The notes below the pieces were generated by a model. It did no database searches, had not been told where the DNA came from, and was given only the letters and a program-made list of their open reading frames with translations. From Planctomycetaceae bacterium (GTDB lineage: Bacteria; Planctomycetota; Planctomycetia; Planctomycetales; Planctomycetaceae): a stretch of DNA of 5,748 bases. A program made the translations under genes and the position numbers. Shown here piece after piece: positions 1-5,748 of the stretch. Position 1 is the first letter of the stretch. Each line of letters begins with the position of its first letter. The DNA lies in assembly GCA_029259875.1 (NCBI GenBank), contig JAJDEK010000143.1, positions 1 through 5,748 on the forward strand, written 5' to 3'.

Positions 1-681
1 ATGGGAATCATGTTTATCTATTTGGAATTCTATACCTTAACGGGGCTGTTCGGGATCATGTCGGCAGTTTGTTTTGGTATCTTCTTTTGGAGTCATGTTT
101 TAGGGGGGACAGCCGGGTATTTGGAAATTGTTCTGTTTTCATTAGGTCTGATTTGTATCTTGCTGGAAATATTTGTGATCCCTGGTTTTGGAATCTTCGG
201 AATTTCTGGTGGACTTCTTGTGATGTCTTCCATCGTTCTGGCAAGTCAAACTTTTGGAGATTACAACACATTACGACCTGGTTCCGATTTTGCCAACATG
301 ACGAATACTATTGGAACGATGAGTGCTTCAATACTGACCGTAATCGTCCTTGCTATCGCCTTAAATCGATTTTTACCAGAATCACGGTTGATGCATTCGA
401 TTACCCTGGCTCCACCCGGTGAAATTCCGGGGGCGGCTGGTGATGAAATTCGGTTAGATCCTGAATTACTCGAGAATTCTGGCACTTTAACCTTAAACGG
501 ACTGCAATTGACCGTGGGAATGAAGGGCGTAACCTCTTCGGTGTTGAGACCTGCAGGTCGTGTCGAAATTGATGGGGTCTGGATTGATGTTATTAGCGAG
601 GGGCCTTTTATTCAGCCTGGAACCGAAGTCATCGTTTCAAAAATCAGTGGCAATGAAGTGGTCGTACGTGAGCTGGTATGA
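1..681 (+). CDS. NfeD-family membrane protein, C-terminal part (5' end probably outside the window)
   Basis: The 226 visible residues fit the membrane and C-terminal part of an NfeD protein. There are hydrophobic segments at about residues 5-35, 41-62, 63-82 and 104-123. The family-like stretch ILLEIFVIPGFGIFGISGG lies at about 53-71. A soluble beta-rich domain of the NfeD OB-fold type follows at about 158-226, with the LRPAGRVEIDG pattern and a closing V-rich strand. Long NfeD proteins carry a ClpP-like serine protease domain before the membrane part and are thought to work with SPFH/flotillin-like proteins in membrane organisation or quality control; that is family knowledge. The Met at base 1 aligns with the inside of the first membrane helix and no upstream ribosome site is visible, so I infer that the real start and any protease domain lie upstream. 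The gene ends with TGA at 679-681. No SPFH gene follows within the window. The NfeD call is firm; completeness is unknown. Confidence 0.85.
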   Translation: MGIMFIYLEFYTLTGLFGIMSAVCFGIFFWSHVLGGTAGYLEIVLFSLGLICILLEIFVIPGFGIFGISGGLLVMSSIVLASQTFGDYNTLRPGSDFANMTNTIGTMSASILTVIVLAIALNRFLPESRLMHSITLAPPGEIPGAAGDEIRLDPELLENSGTLTLNGLQLTVGMKGVTSSVLRPAGRVEIDGVWIDVISEGPFIQPGTEVIVSKISGNEVVVRELV

Positions 682-717
682 ATTTCGCTAAGCTTTTCTA
701 TGCAGATCCGGCTTCAA

Positions 718-746
718 TTTACTGGTTGTGTGTTTAAATGTATACT
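718..746 (+). promoter_or_regulatory. Candidate sigma-70-type promoter upstream of rpsO
   Basis: TTTACT (718-723) and TATACT (741-746) are separated by 17 nt, matching the housekeeping consensus at 4 of 6 and 5 of 6 positions. Transcription would start near 753 and give an rpsO leader of about 260 nt. A weaker alternative is TTGAAT (822-827) with TACATT (844-849), spacer 16, giving a leader of about 160 nt. In AT-rich DNA such matches arise easily by chance, and planctomycete promoter consensus is not well known to me. Confidence 0.35.
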
Positions 747-821
747 TTTTTTGCGGAGTGGTAACATTTTACCTAACTGGTTCAAATCAGTGAGGTTTTC
801 GTAATCAAAGTGGCGTATCCA

Positions 822-838
822 TTGAATAATTTATTCAA
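822..838. repeat. 17-nt perfect palindrome (8-bp arms, 1-nt centre)
   Basis: TTGAATAA and TTATTCAA flank a single T. The element sits in the gap between nfeD and rpsO and overlaps the -35 of the second, weaker promoter candidate. Its size and symmetry would suit a dimeric repressor or activator site. The all-AT centre could equally be chance in AT-rich intergenic DNA. No second copy was seen in the window. Confidence 0.35.
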
Positions 839-867
839 ATTGCTACATTAAGTACCTTTAAGCCCTG

Positions 868-896
868 AAAGCTAGCGTAATAGCTTTGTTTTCTCT
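868..896 (+). terminator. Weak terminator-like hairpin between nfeD and rpsO
   Basis: AAAGCTA (868-874) pairs perfectly with TAGCTTT (881-887) across a 6-nt loop, followed by a pyrimidine-rich tail GTTTTCTCT. It could end the NfeD transcript. The stem has only two G-C pairs and the tail is interrupted by G and C, so termination would be inefficient. If transcription of rpsO starts upstream of it, it is instead part of the S15 leader. Confidence 0.3.
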
Positions 897-922
897 CGCC
901 ATTACCAGTCAAAAATAAAGTC

Positions 923-968
923 AAGACACGGATTGTAATGGCTGTCTTTGCATTGGGGTGTCCCCGAT
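923..968 (+). promoter_or_regulatory. Structured segment of the rpsO leader: two adjacent hairpins
   Basis: AAGACA (923-928) pairs with TGTCTT (943-948). Three bases later ATTGGGG (952-958) pairs with CCCCGAT (962-968) across a 3-nt loop, with four consecutive G-C pairs and one G-U. The second hairpin ends 48 nt before the rpsO ATG and has no U-tract, so it is not a terminator. S15 is known to repress its own synthesis by binding leader RNA in several bacteria, with structures that differ between phyla. That this segment is such a site is inference from position and pairing only. Confidence 0.3.
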
Positions 969-1016
969 CTTCTCTGTTTGTCATGTGTTTAGTTTTTAAA
1001 GGTTTAGGTTAGAAGA

Positions 1017-1286
1017 ATGTCAGTCACGCAGGAACGAAGAGTAGAATTGATTAAAGAATTTCAATCAAAAGAAGGGGATACCGGATCTGCTGAGGTGCAG
1101 ATTGCTGTACTTACAGAACGGATTATCAATTTAACGGAGCATCTAAGAGCAAATTCCAAGGATCATGCCAGTCGTAGAGGTTTACTACAGATGGTGAGCC
1201 GTAGACGGAGCCTGCTTGATTATTTGCACAAGAAGAATGCAGAAAGCTATAGGGAAATTCTGGATCGGTTAAACATTCGAAAATAA
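1017..1286 (+). CDS. rpsO: 30S ribosomal protein S15
   Basis: The product is 89 residues, the usual length for bacterial S15, a primary 16S rRNA-binding protein of the small-subunit platform that helps fold the central domain and takes part in an intersubunit bridge. The family signature is clear: [16 protein letters not shown] at 21-36, then H42, D49, S52 and SRRGLL at 52-57, followed by RRRSLLDYL at 62-70. H42, D49 and S52 match rRNA-contacting residues of the family. Position 46, a histidine in E. coli S15, is asparagine here. The ATG at 1017 fits the family start and is preceded by a modest AGG at 1006-1008, 8 nt away. The gene lies 55 nt before pnp, the conserved rpsO-pnp order, and probably shares its transcript. 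The upstream gap contains hairpins that may mediate autoregulation. Confidence 0.98.
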   Translation: MSVTQERRVELIKEFQSKEGDTGSAEVQIAVLTERIINLTEHLRANSKDHASRRGLLQMVSRRRSLLDYLHKKNAESYREILDRLNIRK

Positions 1287-1330
1287 CTTCGGTGTTCGCT
1301 GATCTGTGTCGGTTTGTCGGAAATGAAATT

Positions 1331-1336
1331 AGGAAA
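1331..1336 (+). promoter_or_regulatory. Ribosome binding site that fixes the GTG start of pnp
   Basis: AGGAAA lies 5 nt before GTG at 1342 (AGGA with a 7-nt gap). The nearby ATG at 1323 is out of frame, so this site supports the GTG as the pnp start. It is the best-placed Shine-Dalgarno match to an annotated start in the window. Confidence 0.6.
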
Positions 1337-1341
1337 TTATT

Positions 1342-3471
1342 GTGAAAGTAGTTGTTGAATGTGAGGTTGGCGGACAGAAACTAAGTCTTACAACTGGTCA
1401 GTTAGCGAAGCAGGCTGCAGGGTCTGTTCTGGTTCAATATGGTGAAACCGTTGTATTTGTTGCTGCTGCAACAGGGCCTGGCAGGCCGGGAATTGATTTC
1501 TTCCCATTAACGGTTGATTATCGGGAAAGAATTGCTGCCTCAGGCAAATTCCCCGGTGGGTTTTTAAAACGCGAAGGGCGCCCCACGACAAAAGAAATTT
1601 TGACGGCACGTTTAACAGACCGTCCCATTCGTCCCCTATTCCCTAAAGGATTTCGTGACGAACTTCAAATCCAGTCAAATGTGATGGCCTGTGATGGTGT
1701 AAATGACCCGGATGTGCTTTCAATTAACGCAGCCAGTGCTGCGCTTTGTATTTCACCAGTTCCGTTCCTCGGGCCAATTGGTGCTGTACGAGTTGGAAGA
1801 GTCGGCGGCGAGCTGATCGTATTTCCCACACGCGAACAAATTGCCGAAAGTGATTTGGATTTGATCGTCGCTGGAACAGTTAAGTCTGTGTTGATGATCG
1901 AGGGATTTGGAGATCAGATTCCTGAAGATGAAATGACAACTGCCATCATGTTCGCACACAAAGAACTGGGCAAGATATGTCAATTACAATTGGAACTGCG
2001 AGATAAAGCAGGTATTGAGCCATTTCAATATGATGCTCCTCCTGAAAATCCTTTCATTTCCAAGTTGGATGATGCCATCTACCAACGACTGAGCACTGCA
2101 ATGCAAAGCACAGTCAAAGCAGAGCGGCGTGAAAAAACAAAAGCAGTTCAAGAAGAGTTAGTGACTCAGTTTTTCCCCGAAGATGCTACCGAGACAGAAG
2201 ACGGTGCAACTCGTGGGCAATTTTCAGAAGCGTTTCACGATCTCGAAGCAAAAGCAGTACGTGAACTGGCCATGTCAGGACGACGCCTGGATGGTCGTGC
2301 TCCTGGTGATCTGCGTGCTGTTGCTTGCGAAACAGGAAATTTACCTCGTGTGCATGGTTCTGCCTTGTTTACACGTGGTGAGACACAATCAATGGCAACG
2401 GTCACGCTAGGGACCTCTCGTGACAAGCAACGAGTTGATGGTCTGTTTGAAGAAGAAATGCAACGCTTCATGTTGCATTACTACTTCCCTTCTTTTTCAG
2501 TTGGTGAATGCCGACCGATCAGAGGACCAGGACGCCGCGAGATTGGTCACGGTTGTTTGGCAGAACGTTCTGTAGCACCTGTCTTGCCTAACGAAGAAGA
2601 CTTTCCTTACACCATCCGTGTGATTTCAGACATTCTGGAATCAAATGGAAGTAGCTCAATGGCGTCTGTCTGTTCGGCTACATTGTCTCTGATGGATGCA
2701 GGAGTACCTTTGCGTCAACCTGTGGCTGGGATCTCAATTGGTCTGGTAACAGACGGAGATGAGTTCAAAGTTCTGACTGACATCATTGGTGATGAAGATC
2801 ATTTTTGCGATATGGACTTTAAGGTTGCTGGAACTCAAAAAGGGATCACTGGAATTCAGTTGGATCTCAAAAATGATGGGATCAGCGAAGAGATCATTCG
2901 TGAAACTTTAGAGCAGGCAAAACAGGCACGCTTAGAGTTGTTGAGAACTATGTTGACAGCTATTCGACGGCCGCGAGCAGAGATCTCAAGTTTTGCACCT
3001 CGATTGCATCAAACCAAGATCAATCCTGAAAAAATCGGTTTGTTGATCGGCCCTGGTGGAAAAACCATCCGCGCCATTCAAGAAGAAACTGGTGGTACCA
3101 TTGATATTCAAGACGATGGTACTGTGACTGTCTCTGGAAGCAATGCCTCCGTTGTTGAAAAAGCAATGGCTCACATCGAAGCCCTTACCGAAGAAATTCG
3201 TGTTGGTCGTATTTATGATGGTGTGGTCAGTTCCATCAAAGAATTTGGTGCGTTCATCGAGATTGCCCCTGGTAAAGACGGACTTTGTCATATCAGTGAG
3301 CTCTCTGATGGATTTGTCAAATCAGTCAATGATATCTGTAAAATGGGAGACCGTTTGCAGGTGAAAGTGATTGCCGTTGATGATCAAAACCGTGTCAAGC
3401 TTTCCCGCAAAGCCGTACTGGCTGAGCAGGCTGGAGAAAGTAATGGAGATCTTGATTCAGAAGAAGACTGA
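1342..3471 (+). CDS. pnp: Polyribonucleotide nucleotidyltransferase (polynucleotide phosphorylase)
   Basis: PNPase degrades RNA 3' to 5' with phosphate, releasing nucleoside diphosphates, and can also add 3' tails. It works as a trimer in mRNA turnover. The product has 709 residues (E. coli: 711) with the full domain order: first RNase PH core about 10-145 (FFPLTVDYRER at 53-63, REGRPTTKEIL at 77-87, DRPIRPLF at 93-100), helical linker about 146-310, second RNase PH core about 314-545, KH domain about 559-618 with GPGG at 570-573, S1 domain about 622-691, and a short acidic tail. Catalytic-core residues fall on E. coli numbering: R398, R399, H403, S437-S439, D486, D492 and K494. One oddity is Cys489 where E. 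coli has Gly, in the loop between D486 and D492. The start is GTG with a good ribosome site. In E. coli pnp is repressed post-transcriptionally by its own product; I see no long leader hairpin in the 55-nt gap here. Confidence 0.98.
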   Translation: MKVVVECEVGGQKLSLTTGQLAKQAAGSVLVQYGETVVFVAAATGPGRPGIDFFPLTVDYRERIAASGKFPGGFLKREGRPTTKEILTARLTDRPIRPLFPKGFRDELQIQSNVMACDGVNDPDVLSINAASAALCISPVPFLGPIGAVRVGRVGGELIVFPTREQIAESDLDLIVAGTVKSVLMIEGFGDQIPEDEMTTAIMFAHKELGKICQLQLELRDKAGIEPFQYDAPPENPFISKLDDAIYQRLSTAMQSTVKAERREKTKAVQEELVTQFFPEDATETEDGATRGQFSEAFHDLEAKAVRELAMSGRRLDGRAPGDLRAVACETGNLPRVHGSALFTRGETQSMATVTLGTSRDKQRVDGLFEEEMQRFMLHYYFPSFSVGECRPIRGPGRREIGHGCLAERSVAPVLPNEEDFPYTIRVISDILESNGSSSMASVCSATLSLMDAGVPLRQPVAGISIGLVTDGDEFKVLTDIIGDEDHFCDMDFKVAGTQKGITGIQLDLKNDGISEEIIRETLEQAKQARLELLRTMLTAIRRPRAEISSFAPRLHQTKINPEKIGLLIGPGGKTIRAIQEETGGTIDIQDDGTVTVSGSNASVVEKAMAHIEALTEEIRVGRIYDGVVSSIKEFGAFIEIAPGKDGLCHISELSDGFVKSVNDICKMGDRLQVKVIAVDDQNRVKLSRKAVLAEQAGESNGDLDSEED

Positions 3472-3508
3472 AAATAGTTCTCTTTGATCTGAGACTGAGA
3501 AAACCAAA

Positions 3509-3556
3509 AAAGCGATGAAGGAGCTCGATTTGAGATGACTTCATCGTTTTATTTTT
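3509..3556 (+). terminator. Intrinsic terminator of the rpsO-pnp transcript
   Basis: CGATGAAG (3513-3520) pairs perfectly with CTTCATCG (3539-3546). The stem can extend by a G-U and three A-U pairs to 3509-3550, the loop is 18 nt, and a U-rich tract TTTTATTTTT follows from 3547. It lies 38 nt after the pnp stop, exactly where a Rho-independent terminator is expected. The loop is longer than usual and itself contains part of an AAGGAG motif and an ATG. Confidence 0.75.
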
Positions 3557-3655
3557 ATATACGAGAGACTGAAAATCTAGAATTCAGCAGAACTGTGAGT
3601 TATGACGCGGTTTTGAGCGAACAGATTGGAAGATTGAAAGCCGAGACCCTCTGCT

Positions 3656-4372
3656 ATGAATGAGAGCCATTTAAGCACTCGTGAACGCGAAAAATTTGAG
3701 GCGCAGTATTCAGAAATTGCGACTCTCGCTGGCGGCTTGGCACATGAAATTAAAAATCCACTTTCGACCATGAGTTTGAATTTAGAATTACTTACCGAAG
3801 ACTTGGATTCACTCGATGTTCCTGCAAAGCATCGTATGTTGAAAAAAGTAGAAAGCGTTCAACGGGAATGTAAGCACCTTCAGGAAATTTTGGATGCGTT
3901 TTTACAGTTTGCGCGTGTCGGGAAACTGGCATTAAGTAAAGCAAATCTTAATGATTTGGTCAGTGACTTTATTGACTTTTTCAGACCACAGGCGCGTGAA
4001 GCCAATATTGAAATCAGCCCGCACTTTGACGCTGATTTACCGACAATTCAAGTCGATAAATCACTCTTAAGGCAAGTGTTGATGAATCTGGCTTTAAATG
4101 TTGTGCAAGCGATGCCCGATGGGGGGCTTATCGAATTACAGACCTATCATAAAGCAGGTATGGTTTACCTCGATATGATTGATAATGGGAAGGGAATCGA
4201 TGAGAACGTGAAAGCACGGATGTTTGATGCGTTCTTTTCGACGAAATCCGCAGGCAGTGGATTAGGTTTGCCAACGGTGAAAAAAATTATTGATACACAT
4301 CAGGGAACGATTGAATGCGAAAGTGAACCAGGCCGGGGAACTCGCTTTACGATTGCATTCCCGGTATGCTGA
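3656..4372 (+). CDS. Sensorless NtrB-like histidine kinase (HisKA + HATPase_c)
   Basis: This 238-residue soluble protein has only the two catalytic domains of a histidine kinase. The dimerisation/phosphoacceptor domain (about 15-90) carries the H-box AGGLAHEIKNPLS with phosphoacceptor H30, plus E31 and N34. The ATP-binding domain (about 95-238) has the N-box LMNLALNVVQAM (N144, N148), the G1 box DNGKGID (176-182), the F-box MFDAFF (189-194), the G2 box GSGLGLPTV (200-208) and a final GTRFTIAFP strand. The NtrB/ZraS-like H-box and the NtrC-type gene that follows after 164 nt suggest it phosphorylates that regulator. No membrane segment, PAS, GAF or HAMP domain is present; an in-frame TGA at 3635-3637 rules out an N-terminal extension beyond six codons. 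The input must therefore come from another protein or from intracellular conditions. No good ribosome site precedes the ATG, so the start is less certain than the function. A short overlapping frame (3535-3663) is discussed in the findings. Confidence 0.94.
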   Translation: MNESHLSTREREKFEAQYSEIATLAGGLAHEIKNPLSTMSLNLELLTEDLDSLDVPAKHRMLKKVESVQRECKHLQEILDAFLQFARVGKLALSKANLNDLVSDFIDFFRPQAREANIEISPHFDADLPTIQVDKSLLRQVLMNLALNVVQAMPDGGLIELQTYHKAGMVYLDMIDNGKGIDENVKARMFDAFFSTKSAGSGLGLPTVKKIIDTHQGTIECESEPGRGTRFTIAFPVC

Positions 4373-4536
4373 AGAATCATTCTCAAAAGGTTTTAGTTGT
4401 TTATTTATACTTGAGTATGCTGCGGTTTTGCTGAGATGATTTAATATCATTAAGCAGGAAATACCTGTAAAGAACCGTCATTCCATTCTGAAATTAACCT
4501 TATACATGATGCCAGAAAAGGCTGTGGGTTTGCTCG

Positions 4537-5748
4537 ATGAGCGCGAAAGATGCTACTGAAAAAGATCTCTCCTCAATCGTCATTCGTATTTTGATCATTG
4601 ATGATGACGAAGCCCACGCACAGGCTGTTGCGGAAAGTCTGGAGCGTGTCGGCTGTGATTGTAAAATCGCTACTTCAGGGGAGCAGGGAGCTAAGCTGAT
4701 CGAAAGCGAAACGGCAGATATCGTCATTACCGATTTGCGGATGGATGGCGTAGATGGTTTATCAATTCTAAGGACGGCGAAGGATGAGCTACCTGATGCT
4801 GAAGTAATCGTGTTGACGGGCCACGGTTCGATTAATTCTGCTGTTACGGCGATGCAGCTTGGCGCTTATACATATTTGACAAAACCGCTCGATATCAATG
4901 AACTCCGTAATGCTGTTGAGAAAGCTTCGACGCGCGTGAGGTTGATGCGGCGTAATGCAGAACTTCATCGTCGACTCGATGAAAAGTTCGGTTTCGAAGG
5001 AGTGATTGGCAATTCTCCGTCGATGCACAAAATTATTGACCAGCTTAAAAATGTCGCATCTACCAACAGTACTGTTTTGATTGAAGGAGAAAGTGGCACT
5101 GGTAAAGAACTGGTGGCGCGTGCGATTCATCAGAATAGCGAGCGAAAAAGCAAACCTTTTGTGCCGCTCAATATTTCTGCATTACCAGACAGCATTCTGG
5201 AAAGTGAACTCTTCGGTCATGAGCAGGGGGCTTTTACCGGCGCAGTTGGCAAACGCATTGGTAAGTTTGAGCATGCGAATGGAGGAACTTTATTTCTAGA
5301 TGAAGTCGGCGAGATGCCGATGCAGACACAAATTAAATTATTACGTGTTCTGGAAGATCGCAAAATTGCCAGACTCGGAACCAATGAAGAAATCAGCCTG
5401 AATGTGCGTCTGGTTGCTGCTACAAATGCTGATCTCTTGGAGATGGTCAAACAGGGAAGTTTTCGACAAGACTTATATTACCGCTTATCTGTCGTGAAAA
5501 TTGAGTTGCCTCCCTTACGAGAACGACGAGGGGACATCCCCTTACTCACAGACCATTTTCTGAAAGAGCTTTCAGCGCTGAATGACAAACCTTATGAAGG
5601 TGTTTCTCGTGCCGCCCGTCGTGCGTTAATGTCCTATGATTGGCCTGGAAATATTCGACAGTTGCGGAATGCCGCGGAAAGAATGCTCGTACTTGATACT
5701 GATGGTATGCTCGATCTCGATGATTTGCCTGAAGAAATCGTTCCTCTG
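4537..5748 (+). CDS. Sigma-54-dependent response regulator, NtrC family (3' end outside the window)
   Basis: The frame is open for 404 codons from ATG at 4537 to the window end. Receiver domain, about 16-130: acidic pocket D22-D24, phosphoacceptor D66 (in [11 protein letters not shown]), T94, and K116 in YLTKP. AAA+ sigma-54 activator domain, about 154-385: Walker A GESGTGKE (184-191), ESELFGHE then the GAFTGA loop (231-236) that contacts sigma-54, Walker B GGTLFLDE (249-256), the ATN sensor I region (295-297), FRQDLYYRL with R310 and R316, and [10 protein letters not shown] (369-378). With these intact, the protein should be a true ATP-hydrolysing activator of RpoN promoters. The C-terminal Fis-type helix-turn-helix expected in the family lies beyond the edge and is not seen. 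An in-frame TGA at 4507-4509 and no other start codon support this ATG, although no clear ribosome site is present. A possible -10 TATACA at 4501-4506 lacks a good -35. The kinase gene just upstream is the likely partner. Confidence 0.95.
   Translation, partial: MSAKDATEKDLSSIVIRILIIDDDEAHAQAVAESLERVGCDCKIATSGEQGAKLIESETADIVITDLRMDGVDGLSILRTAKDELPDAEVIVLTGHGSINSAVTAMQLGAYTYLTKPLDINELRNAVEKASTRVRLMRRNAELHRRLDEKFGFEGVIGNSPSMHKIIDQLKNVASTNSTVLIEGESGTGKELVARAIHQNSERKSKPFVPLNISALPDSILESELFGHEQGAFTGAVGKRIGKFEHANGGTLFLDEVGEMPMQTQIKLLRVLEDRKIARLGTNEEISLNVRLVAATNADLLEMVKQGSFRQDLYYRLSVVKIELPPLRERRGDIPLLTDHFLKELSALNDKPYEGVSRAARRALMSYDWPGNIRQLRNAAERMLVLDTDGMLDLDDLPEEIVPL

Noticed and set aside
1..3. ATG at base 1 as the true start of the NfeD protein
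   Set aside because: It falls inside a membrane helix of the family with no visible upstream context; a start beyond the window is more likely.
69..422. 117-codon + strand frame inside the NfeD gene
   Set aside because: It lies wholly within nfeD in another frame and its translation is rich in Trp, Phe, Cys and Arg with no family pattern; the NfeD frame is clearly the real one.
978..1008. TTGTCA just upstream of rpsO as a -35 element
   Set aside because: No acceptable -10 hexamer lies 15-19 nt downstream, and the transcript would start at or after the ATG.
771..1009. ACCTAA (771-776) could pair with TTAGGT (1004-1009) at the rpsO ribosome site
   Set aside because: A 6-nt complement over more than 220 nt is expected by chance; no extended pairing supports it.
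2986..3291. 101-codon minus-strand frame opposite the KH and S1 region of pnp
   Set aside because: It is a shadow of a strongly conserved + strand gene, with no recognisable domain.
3927..3942. Sigma-54-like TGGC...GC element inside the kinase gene
   Set aside because: The GG-to-GC distance is 13 nt rather than the required 12, the rest of the consensus is poor, and it lies inside a coding region.
4364..4422. Direct repeat GTATGCTG at 4364-4371 and 4415-4422
   Set aside because: Only 8 nt long, two copies, one inside the kinase stop region; consistent with chance.
4789..5130. 113-codon minus-strand frame opposite the response regulator
   Set aside because: It is antisense to the conserved receiver and Walker A regions and shows no recognisable protein features.

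Overview
The window carries ordinary housekeeping and signalling genes, all on the + strand, from a bacterium of moderate to low GC. The protein sequences and the gene mix suggest a member of the Planctomycetota, perhaps Gimesia-like. The pointers are a long-type NfeD tail, rpsO-pnp, and a short sensorless NtrB-like kinase next to an NtrC-type regulator. That assignment is inference from family resemblance and was not tested by any search.

Layout. Positions 1-681 hold the C-terminal part of an NfeD-family membrane protein whose beginning probably lies upstream of the window. A 335-nt gap (682-1016) contains no convincing gene. It does hold promoter-like hexamers (718-746), a 17-nt palindrome (822-838), a weak terminator-like hairpin (868-887) and two further hairpins (923-948 and 952-968) just before rpsO. 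These could form the untranslated leader of the S15 mRNA. Next come rpsO (1017-1286, ribosomal protein S15) and pnp (1342-3471, polynucleotide phosphorylase), 55 nt apart, the widely conserved rpsO-pnp pair. A clear stem-loop with a U-rich tail (3509-3556) ends this unit.

Downstream is a two-component pair. One gene encodes a 238-residue soluble histidine kinase with only DHp and ATPase domains (3656-4372). The other encodes an NtrC-family sigma-54-dependent response regulator (4537 to the window end), with an intact receiver and AAA+ domain but its DNA-binding end cut off by the window edge. The kinase presumably phosphorylates Asp66 of the regulator, which would then activate RpoN-dependent promoters lying elsewhere.

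I found no mobile element, CRISPR array, tRNA or rRNA, and no clearly new system. The points most worth a second look are the structured rpsO leader, a 42-codon reading frame that starts inside the pnp terminator hairpin and overlaps the kinase start, the absence of any sensor domain in the kinase, and a Gly-to-Cys change beside the metal site of PNPase.
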